Of a DNA stretch of 49,385 nucleotides, positions 1 to 7,460 are shown in pieces. The notes beneath the pieces were generated by a model that saw nothing but the letters and a program-made list of their open reading frames with translations, was not told the origin of the DNA and made no database searches. Source of the stretch: Nostoc sp. 106C (lineage in GTDB: Bacteria; Cyanobacteriota; Cyanobacteriia; Cyanobacteriales; Nostocaceae); assembly GCF_002154725.1 (NCBI RefSeq), contig NZ_MTAW01000039.1, positions 1-49,385 of the forward strand, given 5' to 3'. The translations under genes were made by a program, and so were the position numbers. Position 1 is the first letter of the stretch, and the number at the start of each line of letters is the position of its first letter.

Positions 1-65
1 AAATTACTTTAATCTCGCTTCAGTATTTTCTCACAAATGATTCCGGATTGCTATAAATTTGGGAT

Positions 66-1916
66 TTAGGAATGTAGGCGCTGCTGAAATTGAGCAGCTT
101 TGCCAGAATCGGGAATTTCTGCTGCCAATATTTTTATCAGTTCTTTGCGGGAAATATTTAAGGAAGATTTGACAGCTTTTTGCACAAGGAAAACAGCCAT
201 CGGTCCGATGAATTCAGCTAATTCTCGCTCGCATTGATGTAAAAAGCTTTCAGTGATTGCTAAAACATCTGTACCCAATAAATTGATAGGTAAATCCTCT
301 GGCTTTGACTTTACTTCTGGTTGACTCAAAGATGCGCTTACTACAGAACTTGATTGCTGCTTAAACACAATTTGTTTATCAGAAACAAGATGCACGGATA
401 ATTTATCTATGACTTCTTGGTAGTTGAAAGCTTGTGCTACTTTTTTTGGGTCGGAAATTTCTAATGCTACTGTTTTGATCAGTTCTACATGAGAAATGTT
501 GGGAGAGGATTGCCGTACTTTTTGCACTAAGTAATGAGCTATTGGGCCAATTAACTCAGCCAACTTTTGCTCACATTGACTGATTAAGCAATCATCGCTA
601 GCTAAATTATCTGAATTTTTCTCTGTTTCGGGGTTTGATTCCCTAAACAACATTCTTGTGTTTTCCAACTCAAGGTGTTGCTGCTCGGCCAAGTTTAACT
701 TCAAATTATCAACCAAATCTTTGCTGTTAGAAACTTGATCCGCAACTTGTTTTAAGAATGTAGGAGCTATCGTCTCAGCAAATTCCATGAGAGTATTATC
801 CAGATGGTTATACTCTTCTGGAGAAAGAACTAACTGTGGCTGAAAATCAGATGAAGTCAATTCATCATAAATCTCTTCTAGCTGAGTTGTATCAGCTATT
901 TTTAAACTAAAATCTATTGCTAAAGTCTCTTCAACTGGCGTTTTCTCAAGAATTTTTAAACTAAAGTCCTTTGTGGAAGTCTCTTCAACAGGAGTTTTAT
1001 CAAGAATTTCTAAACTAAAATCTGTTGTGGAAGTTTTTTCAAGTGGAGTTTTATTAATAATTTCTAAACTAGAATCTGTCGCGGAAATTTCTGCAACTGG
1101 AGTTTTATTAATAATTTCTAAACTAGAATCTGTTGTGGAAGTTTCTTCAACTGGAATTTTATCAACAATTTTTAAATTAAAATCTTCTTCTGATATTGAT
1201 TGTTCCCAAACTGTCTGCTGCTCTAAAGGCAGATTAACAGTAATCCGACAGCCATATCCTGGCTCTGTGTCAATATTACAATTACCTTTTAAAGCTAACA
1301 CTCGTTCTTGCATCCCTTGAAGACCAAATCCAGTTTTGTTTTGCAACAGGCTGAATCCTTTGCCATTGTCTTGGATGCTAAGGCACAAATTGCTGGAAGT
1401 GTAACTGAGATTAATATCTACTTTTGTTGCACCAGCATATTTACAGATATTTGTCAATCCTTCTTGGATGATTCTGTAAAGAGTTTTGACTACCTCAGTA
1501 GATAAAGAAACAGGTAAGTTGATGTTGGTAGAAGGTAAGATACCTGTAACTTGATAAAAATTTTGTACTAAAGAATCGATCAGATCTGTTAAAGTCTGCT
1601 CTAGGGGCGCAATCTCCCGCATACTGCTGACAGATTGGCGAACTTCTTGAATAGCGATCGCTCCTAGACGTTGAGCTTCTGCTAAAAACTTTTCAGCTAG
1701 GGTGGGGTCAAGATTCCAAAGTTTGTGCGCTGTTTGCAGCTGAATATTGAGAGTTGTCAGAGCGTTTCCCAAAGAATCATGGATGTCGCGAGCAATACGT
1801 TTGCGTTCTTGCAGGGCTGCCAAGTCTTCAATTTGAAGGATATGTTGCAGCATCTGCTCGCGGGCTATTGATAGATCTATATGATGCTCAGCTACCACGG
1901 TGTTCACCCACTGCAA
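66..1916 (-). CDS. NarL-type sensor histidine kinase with repeat-rich C-terminal extension
   Basis: Cytoplasmic histidine kinase of the HisKA_3 class, which phosphorylates LuxR/NarL-type response regulators. The dimerisation box is RKRIARDIHDSLGNALT with phospho-acceptor His46 (numbering from the TTG at 1916). An HPK7-like HATPase follows at about residues 145-235 (N box around LTNICKYAGA, G boxes DNGKGF and GFGLQGMQERV). No membrane segment or sensor domain precedes the kinase core. Residues about 240-355 are six degenerate 18-residue repeats. The C-terminus then holds three related helical modules of the form L-x-x-C-E-x-x-L-A-E-x-I-G-P, two clear and one degenerate. The start is uncertain: the long frame opens with TTG, a GTG lies three codons later and the first ATG is Met22. 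An in-frame stop at 1947 limits further extension. No response regulator gene is adjacent. The kinase call is firm; the function of the tail is unknown. Confidence 0.85.
   Translation of the reverse strand: MQWVNTVVAEHHIDLSIAREQMLQHILQIEDLAALQERKRIARDIHDSLGNALTTLNIQLQTAHKLWNLDPTLAEKFLAEAQRLGAIAIQEVRQSVSSMREIAPLEQTLTDLIDSLVQNFYQVTGILPSTNINLPVSLSTEVVKTLYRIIQEGLTNICKYAGATKVDINLSYTSSNLCLSIQDNGKGFSLLQNKTGFGLQGMQERVLALKGNCNIDTEPGYGCRITVNLPLEQQTVWEQSISEEDFNLKIVDKIPVEETSTTDSSLEIINKTPVAEISATDSSLEIINKTPLEKTSTTDFSLEILDKTPVEETSTKDFSLKILEKTPVEETLAIDFSLKIADTTQLEEIYDELTSSDFQPQLVLSPEEYNHLDNTLMEFAETIAPTFLKQVADQVSNSKDLVDNLKLNLAEQQHLELENTRMLFRESNPETEKNSDNLASDDCLISQCEQKLAELIGPIAHYLVQKVRQSSPNISHVELIKTVALEISDPKKVAQAFNYQEVIDKLSVHLVSDKQIVFKQQSSSVVSASLSQPEVKSKPEDLPINLLGTDVLAITESFLHQCERELAEFIGPMAVFLVQKAVKSSLNISRKELIKILAAEIPDSGKAAQFQQRLHS
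860..1190 (-). repeat. Six tandem 54-nt (18-aa) repeats inside the histidine kinase
   Basis: Imperfect direct repeats with a 54-bp period encode units such as SLEIINKTPVAEISATDS and SLEILDKTPVEETSTKDF. They keep the reading frame and lie between the ATPase domain and the C-terminal helical modules. They are acidic and Thr/Ser-rich, so they look like a flexible linker. Boundaries are approximate. Confidence 0.8.
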
Positions 1917-2742
1917 TATTAAATGGTGACAAGCTACATAATTGCATCACTTGCAACAGACGATTTTCCTGATTTTACGACTATTATTTATTTGCTGCTG
2001 CTAAATGCAAGATAAATAGCTAACTACTATTATTGAACAATACTTTAAGTAAGACAGTGTAAATATTTGTTGCTGAAGTCTGGCAGAGAGCAGACATTGG
2101 TATCCAATTTAGCGCAGTCGTCATGGACATCTGGTTGAAGCATTAAACCTGACTAGAATTAGATACAGATGCGGACTCTCAAAATAAAGAATTGGAAAGT
2201 TATTTTTGCAGTTTGAACAATTTAATTTTGTAGTGCGGGCCAGAAAGCCCGCGCGAGCTTTTCGGCTCGCACTACTTATTTTTACTTGATGGCTTAAACA
2301 GTTAAATAGTCCTAATCCTAGGTTGCTTTAGCTGCATGTAAACTTTGTCCAAGTTGAGAATTGGAGTTTTGCCAAAGGACACACAGAAGAGTATAAGATT
2401 TGCTAGTAAAACCCGATTAAGAAAAAACTCTCGGTAAACTTTGTGGAGGATATCTTTGACCAAGAAAATCCTTCTATAGCAGCGATAACCGTTCAGTTGT
2501 GGAAATTAAACAATTAAGCGCAGACGAACAGACGTTTTTTGAAGCGAGTCAGGCTTTGATAGAGTTGCGCGATCGCAGGTTGTATTGAGAGAGTTTGGCA
2601 TGGAGAGTACACCATGAGAGCACAGCTTCTGAAATATTAGGACTAGCTTCTTAATGGCAGCAGATGCAGTCCTCAGCGATCGCCTTGAGTGAATATATTC
2701 CAATTCACTGGAGGAGACAGTCAAAATTTAGCTGCGTTTGCT
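1917..2742. other. Intergenic region with hairpin repeat and a possible gene remnant
   Basis: No intact gene is visible in these 826 bases. They hold the palindromic repeat at 2231-2274 and, on the plus strand around 2490-2700, a broken frame. It reads VVEIKQLSADEQTFFEASQ and ELRDRRLY before a stop, then FGMES and LMAADAVL pieces separated by stops. This looks like a decayed small gene, but the family could not be fixed. Confidence 0.5.
2231..2274. repeat. Intergenic palindromic repeat (tagtgcg ... cgcacta)
   Basis: A 44-bp element with outer arms TAGTGCG and CGCACTA. The inner part contains two smaller hairpins, gcgggc-cagaaa-gcccgc and gcgagc-cttttcg-gctcgc. This shape is typical of the short mobile hairpin repeats scattered between genes in Nostoc-type genomes. 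It lies in the spacer between two minus-strand genes. Confidence 0.7.
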
Positions 2743-3258
2743 CTAAGTGATAGATGAAGTCTCTGATAGTACTGCACCAGAAGCAGTTGTCTTTTCTGGC
2801 TGAGTAGAAGGTGATTTCGCGGGTATGGAATTAAATTTGATTTCCCACCCCAAATATTTTTTAATGAACGAACTCGACCATTCGTATACGCGCTCAAAAG
2901 GCCACAGGAGGAATTTCAGCAAAGCAGATATAGTTTGTTCGAGAGTAGGTTGCTCCACTTCCAGCCACGCCCGAAAATAAGAACCACTTTGAAAAGCGAT
3001 GCCCCAAACCCAGATAATCAAAGCAATTAGTAAGAAAAACGAAAAGGATATTAGAGCGATCGCTTGCTTGAACAGATCCCAAGTTTTTCCAGCAGCTTGT
3101 TGGTAAACAACTACAGTATCCTTTTGGGAAAGAGTTTCCCATAGTTGTATAGCCTGTTGAATGGGATTGTACTGTATCGGTTGGGAATCCTCACTTTTGT
3201 AGAGAACTGGAAGGCTATTAACTGATTCTTGACTTTGTTTAACCACAGTTTCTTGCAT
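2743..3258 (-). CDS. Hypothetical single-pass membrane protein
   Basis: A 171-residue protein of unknown function. The longest frame opens with TTG at 3270, but the ATG at 3258 (MQETVVKQSQESV) is the more natural start and is used here. A polar N-terminus of about 60 residues is followed by one strong hydrophobic segment (ISFSFFLLIALIIWVWGIAF). A region rich in Trp and aromatic residues comes next, with a weaker hydrophobic stretch around LLKFLLWPFERVY, and then a Ser/Thr/Pro-rich tail. No motif points to an activity. It sits upstream of the injection-system locus on the opposite strand, with 481 bases between the two starts, and nothing ties it to that system. Confidence 0.6.
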   Translation of the reverse strand: MQETVVKQSQESVNSLPVLYKSEDSQPIQYNPIQQAIQLWETLSQKDTVVVYQQAAGKTWDLFKQAIALISFSFFLLIALIIWVWGIAFQSGSYFRAWLEVEQPTLEQTISALLKFLLWPFERVYEWSSSFIKKYLGWEIKFNSIPAKSPSTQPEKTTASGAVLSETSSIT

Positions 3259-3739
3259 AAATTTAGTCAATCTCTTGGTTTGATACCACTACTCTAAATT
3301 CGCACTTATCGATTAATGACATTTGATACTAGCTGCCCGAAGACTAGGAAGAACAATAATGTCTAGTCTTGTAAACGCTAAAAATAGAGCCTTCCTACAT
3401 GAAATCAGCTTCTTTACTGGCTCTTGCGGCTCAACTATGCTCGTTATTGCACAACAAATTTAATCTATTATGAGATGACATTCTCAAAAATAGATATTGA
3501 TACATTAATTAAAAATTACATATCTTGGCAAGCATTTCTTTTAAGATTTTTTACTTCGAGCATTGCAAGAATACGCACAAGTATGATTATTATTTCTATT
3601 CTGTAAACCTATAGCAGATTTGCGTATGCTCTATCTATAGAGAAGCAAGCGATCGTCTTCACAAATCTAAAAAAGTCAATAAAAACCATTGAGATTACCA
3701 CCAAGTACAAAGAGTCAAATCCCCTAAACGGCACAAAGC
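3259..3739. other. Divergent intergenic region upstream of the CIS locus
   Basis: 481 bases between a minus-strand membrane-protein gene and the first CIS gene, so promoters for both should lie here. No convincing -35/-10 pair, operator or hairpin could be picked out by eye. A 60-codon frame at 3424-3606 was not accepted as a gene. Confidence 0.5.
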
Positions 3740-5083
3740 ATGATGCATTTGCCTGATATTCAAACCCTACACACAGCACTCAACTACCTAGCTCAGGTAA
3801 TCCAGTGGCGTATGGGCTGTTACTTCAGCGATCGCAACCAAGATAGGGAACCAATGCCCAATCCACCAGATGAATGGATGACCGCAGATACTCCCCTACT
3901 CGGATTTATTCGCAAGCACCAATTGGATATTGCTGCGCAACTCACCCTACTTATGGCGCTGGCTCCTTATCTGCAACCCGATTTTTTTGATCGGTTGATT
4001 GCGGCCCAGTTACCCCAAGCTGGTGATTATCCCGAAATCGGTGGATGGAGGGGCAAAACCCATCGTGGCTTTCTACCAACAGGTGAAACGGTGCTGTTTA
4101 TCTTGGGTGGTAATCAATTTGGCGATCGCCTGCGTCTACAGCAACTTTTCAGCGTGGAACACCCCTTTTCCCGCGAGGGCGTAATCTACCTCGATCCGCC
4201 AGCCGAGGGTGAACCCCTGATGAGTGGCAAACTCGTCATGACTCAGGACTACATCGACCTCTTTATTCAGGGACACTTTTCTCGTCCTCATTTTAGTACG
4301 CGTTTTCCCGCCCAGCGCATCACTACTGAAATGGAGTGGGAGGATTTGGTTCTCAATGCCCAAACCTTACAACAAATTCGCGATCTAGAAGCCTGGATCA
4401 CCTATGGACCAACCATTCTCTATGAATGGGGCATGAAAAAGAAGCTCAAACTGGGCTATCGGGCCCTATTTTATGGACCACCTGGTACAGGCAAGACTCT
4501 CACAGCCAGCCTCTTGGGCAAATATACTGGCAAAGATGTTTACAAGGTAGACATCTCGATGATGGTGTCAAAATTTATTGGTGAGACGGAAAAGAACCTA
4601 GCTAACCTCTTCGCCAGAGCCGAAAATAAGGATTGGATTCTCTTCTTCGATGAAGCTGATGCTCTTTTTGGCAAGCGCACCAATGTGCGTGATGCTCATG
4701 ATAAATATGCTAATCAAGAAGTAAGCTACCTGCTACAACGGGTAGAAAATTATGACGGGCTGGTGATCTTATCTTCTAACTTCAAAAGCAATATTGACGA
4801 GGCCTTCATCCGCAGATTTCAATCAATTATTCAATTCCCTATGCCTAACGCCAAAGAACGGTTGCAACTGTGGCAAATGGCGTTTCCATCCCAGGTTAGG
4901 TTGGCTGATGTCGTAGACTTACCTCAAATTTCAGCTACTTATGAACTGACTGGATCAGACATCATGAATGTGGTGCAGTACTCCTGTCTGCAAGCATTAC
5001 AGCAAGGTGATACAGTCATTCATCATGAGGATCTGCTTTACGCTATCAAGCGGGAATTTAGCAAAGCTGGAAAGATGATGTAA
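3740..5083 (+). CDS. eCIS-type AAA+ ATPase (Afp15/Pvc15-like)
   Basis: A 447-residue AAA+ ATPase. The C-terminal half carries Walker A GPPGTGKT (246-253), Walker B ILFFDEAD (300-307), a sensor-1 region ending LSSNFKSN and the arginine-finger segment FIRRFQ. This is the classical ATPase with FtsH/katanin-like spacing. The N-terminal ~200 residues are the less conserved extension seen in CIS-associated ATPases. In Afp/PVC clusters the equivalent gene (15) is needed for particle assembly and is thought to act on the sheath/tape-measure or on cargo; which applies here cannot be told from sequence. Two adjacent ATGs (3740, 3743) could start it, and no strong Shine-Dalgarno precedes either. It leads the CIS gene block but is separated from the next gene by 562 bases, so it may be a separate transcript. 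Confidence 0.88.
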   Translation: MMHLPDIQTLHTALNYLAQVIQWRMGCYFSDRNQDREPMPNPPDEWMTADTPLLGFIRKHQLDIAAQLTLLMALAPYLQPDFFDRLIAAQLPQAGDYPEIGGWRGKTHRGFLPTGETVLFILGGNQFGDRLRLQQLFSVEHPFSREGVIYLDPPAEGEPLMSGKLVMTQDYIDLFIQGHFSRPHFSTRFPAQRITTEMEWEDLVLNAQTLQQIRDLEAWITYGPTILYEWGMKKKLKLGYRALFYGPPGTGKTLTASLLGKYTGKDVYKVDISMMVSKFIGETEKNLANLFARAENKDWILFFDEADALFGKRTNVRDAHDKYANQEVSYLLQRVENYDGLVILSSNFKSNIDEAFIRRFQSIIQFPMPNAKERLQLWQMAFPSQVRLADVVDLPQISATYELTGSDIMNVVQYSCLQALQQGDTVIHHEDLLYAIKREFSKAGKMM

Positions 5084-5645
5084 AAAGTAAAAAGCGAGCG
5101 CAAACTCCAAAGCCTCTTGAGGAAGGGCAAGGGGGCAGGGGAAGAAAGAAATAACTATGTGGCTATTGACCATTGACTCTTGACCAAGGACAAATGATTA
5201 TCGATTTAACTTGACCCAAAAATATAATTTTGGTATTGTCTTAGGTTTTAGTAACAAAAGCTAGCGGGTGAAAATACATAGAATACAAATAATTATTACA
5301 TTCAGCGAAATAAAACTCAGAGAAAAGATATTGTCTTTATTGGGTAATAATACGGTTGTAGATAAAATGGTGGGCTAGATATTTCCATTTTTAACTAGTA
5401 AAGTCTCAAAATTAGGCTAAAGCCCTATAAAGTTCAAATAAGCTTGCAGACTAGGGAGAACCAATTCAAAAAATATCCAAGTAACTAAATCATCTCGGAG
5501 GTTTGCAGCAAAAAATTAATGTTGCAACAATTACCTTGATACGGGCATTTTTTTAGACAAATGCTCTCAGTTTTTTATGTCTTTACTACTTCTGGATATA
5601 AATGAAAAAATCTAAGTTTTTGGCTGATTCCTTCACCGACTTTTT
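5084..5645. other. 562-bp intergenic region inside the CIS locus
   Basis: No gene is visible. The first part contains degenerate Nostoc-type low-complexity text (gggcaagggggcaggggaag, then attgaccattgactcttgacc). The remainder is AT-rich with several TAATAC/TAGATA-like hexamers that could serve as -10 elements, but none has a convincing -35 partner. A promoter for the structural genes from 5646 onward is expected here by position only. Confidence 0.4.
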
Positions 5646-6224
5646 ATGATATTTGATGCAATGAGGCTGATACAGGTTGGTTTGCAGCGCTACATCTTAG
5701 AAATGGAGCCAGAACTTGGTCCAGGACAGGTTGTGCTGATAGATAACATTGGCATGGCTGAAGAACTCGGTGGAGCAAACAATCAGCTCAATGGGCATGT
5801 GGTGATGAGCTTAGTAAACCTCCAAGAAGAGGCTACGCTCAAAAATGCTAGTCACTATCGCTTGATTAATGGACGTACTATTTATCAAAATCCTCCCGTA
5901 AACCTCAACCTATTTATTCTTTTTTCCTCACTACACAATCAGTACGAAACAGCCCTCAGACTACTTTCGCGAGTATTAGAGTTTTTTCAGTCGCAACAGG
6001 AAATTTCGTTTACCTCTACGCCCGGAAATGGCGGTATCTCGCGCAATGTGCGGGTCATACCAGACCTCTATTCCCTGAGCTTCGAGCAACTTAACCAACT
6101 ATGGGGATCTCTGGGTGGTAAACAAGTGCCCTTCGTGATGTATCGTGCCCGTCTTGTAACCATAGAAGCACAAAAACGGCAGGCTGAAAGCGAAGTCATC
6201 TCTGGAGTCTCTGTTAATGAGTGA
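5646..6224 (+). CDS. DUF4255 protein, tail terminator/cap (Afp16/Pvc16-like)
   Basis: A 192-residue protein with the hallmarks of the DUF4255 family: an N-terminal helix (FDAMRLIQVGLQRYI), the central NPPVNLNLFILFSS segment where beta strands form the cap core, and the conserved Y-ETALRLLSRVLEFFQSQ helix. A C-terminal LSFEQLNQLWGSLGG-KQVPFVMYRARLV segment completes the match. In Afp/PVC particles this protein terminates and caps the tube/sheath at the distal end. The gene is followed after 13 bases by the next CIS gene, which suggests one transcript. The length is normal for the family. Confidence 0.88.
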   Translation: MIFDAMRLIQVGLQRYILEMEPELGPGQVVLIDNIGMAEELGGANNQLNGHVVMSLVNLQEEATLKNASHYRLINGRTIYQNPPVNLNLFILFSSLHNQYETALRLLSRVLEFFQSQQEISFTSTPGNGGISRNVRVIPDLYSLSFEQLNQLWGSLGGKQVPFVMYRARLVTIEAQKRQAESEVISGVSVNE

Positions 6225-6237
6225 GAGGTAACCAGTT

Positions 6238-7434
6238 ATGAAGGTTCTATATAAAAAAATCCTCGATCTAGAAATTTGGCACGACTATTATTTAGGCCAG
6301 CCCAATGCGCTTAAACCACCAACTGGTTATGATATCTCCGATATGTTGGCTTTGGTGCCTACCCCAGAATGTCTGCGGGTACTGCGAAATTTACGTTGGC
6401 TCTTTCGTCCACAGCCACGAGGAGCAAGTATCTTTGCCCATGTAGAACAAGCATCCTCGGGTGAATTTGCGACTTTACTACCAGTGAATCGACCTGAGCG
6501 ACTGACATTCTGGTTAATAGTGCGCGATCGCTATTTTGCCAATTTCACAAATCTGCCTCTAACCAAGAACCGCGAGCAAATTTATTATTTCTCGAATCTT
6601 TCAGGTAATCAGGGTCATGCTTTATTCTTGACTCAACCCTTGCCAAGTTACGCTGCTAACAGCGAATATCATCTAGGACAATTAGTCAATCACGATGGCA
6701 AGACTCTGGAAGCATTGAGTTACCAGGCTTCTGCTAGTAAGAACCCGAACGCCAATGATTGGGATATCTTGCCTAATAGTCAATATGTCTCAGAACTAGA
6801 CAGGTTACCCAAACAGGGACTTTCCCGAATATATACCATCCCGAAAGCTAATCCTAGAGATATCTGGCGGTTGACTTTACTAGATGTACATGAGCTGGAA
6901 ACTTTTGCCTTGGAGGTCACAACTCCAAGTACTCATGCTCCTGGTGATGCGATCGCTTGTAGCCTAAATTTTTCTGGACAAATCCCCGGTCGCTACAAGC
7001 TATGCCTAAATAATATCCAAGTTGATCGGTTTGTTCTGTGTGACCCTATTGCTTCCAAAGATGCATTTGCTCTGGTCGAAATCGTTCTGAATCAGAGCCT
7101 AGTTCCATCAGCTTTTTCCCTCTTGCAACCTCAGGATGGAAACACCCTAATTAAACCAAAAACTTATGTTATTCGCTGCAAAAATCGGGCAACTCGCTGG
7201 CGCTATCGCTACGAAAAACCTCATGGCTTCAGTGCCGCCAGTCTACCTAACTTTGAATTAATAGATGCCAAAACTTATGCCACCAAAAGACCCCTAGGTC
7301 TGCGTTTGCAACCAGATAGTTTACTCACCGATGGTAAAGACCAGCTGCTACCAGCTCCTACGAGCGCGCTGATCAAGCCCGAAACTGATGCTCAGGCGCG
7401 CGTCACCACCATCTTTTCTGATATTCATCTGTAA
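6238..7434 (+). CDS. Conserved CIS-locus protein of unknown function
   Basis: A 398-residue soluble protein lying between the DUF4255 cap gene and the sheath gene, 26 bases upstream of the latter. The N-terminus (KILDLEIWHDYYLGQPNA, then PTPECLRVLRNLRWLFRP) resembles the uncharacterised ~400-residue protein often found at this position in eCIS clusters of cyanobacteria and Bacteroidota. No enzymatic motif, signal peptide or membrane helix is evident. The middle (about 140-320) has beta-rich text, including FALEVTTPSTHAPGDAIAC and RYKLCLNNIQVDRFVL. The position suggests a structural or assembly role at the tail's distal end, but this is inference from neighbours only. Confidence 0.75.
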   Translation: MKVLYKKILDLEIWHDYYLGQPNALKPPTGYDISDMLALVPTPECLRVLRNLRWLFRPQPRGASIFAHVEQASSGEFATLLPVNRPERLTFWLIVRDRYFANFTNLPLTKNREQIYYFSNLSGNQGHALFLTQPLPSYAANSEYHLGQLVNHDGKTLEALSYQASASKNPNANDWDILPNSQYVSELDRLPKQGLSRIYTIPKANPRDIWRLTLLDVHELETFALEVTTPSTHAPGDAIACSLNFSGQIPGRYKLCLNNIQVDRFVLCDPIASKDAFALVEIVLNQSLVPSAFSLLQPQDGNTLIKPKTYVIRCKNRATRWRYRYEKPHGFSAASLPNFELIDAKTYATKRPLGLRLQPDSLLTDGKDQLLPAPTSALIKPETDAQARVTTIFSDIHL

Positions 7435-7460
7435 CGTACCAGCTATTACACACAAGAATT

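Noticed and set aside
973-1320. 115-codon plus-strand frame opposite the histidine kinase
   Set aside because: Antisense shadow of the 54-nt repeats; its Val/Ser/Ile-rich text simply mirrors the kinase linker.
2506-2724. 72-codon minus-strand frame
   Set aside because: No recognisable domain, and it overlaps the better-looking plus-strand remnant.
3424-3606. 60-codon plus-strand frame upstream of the ATPase gene
   Set aside because: AT-rich text without SD or family resemblance, probably fortuitous.
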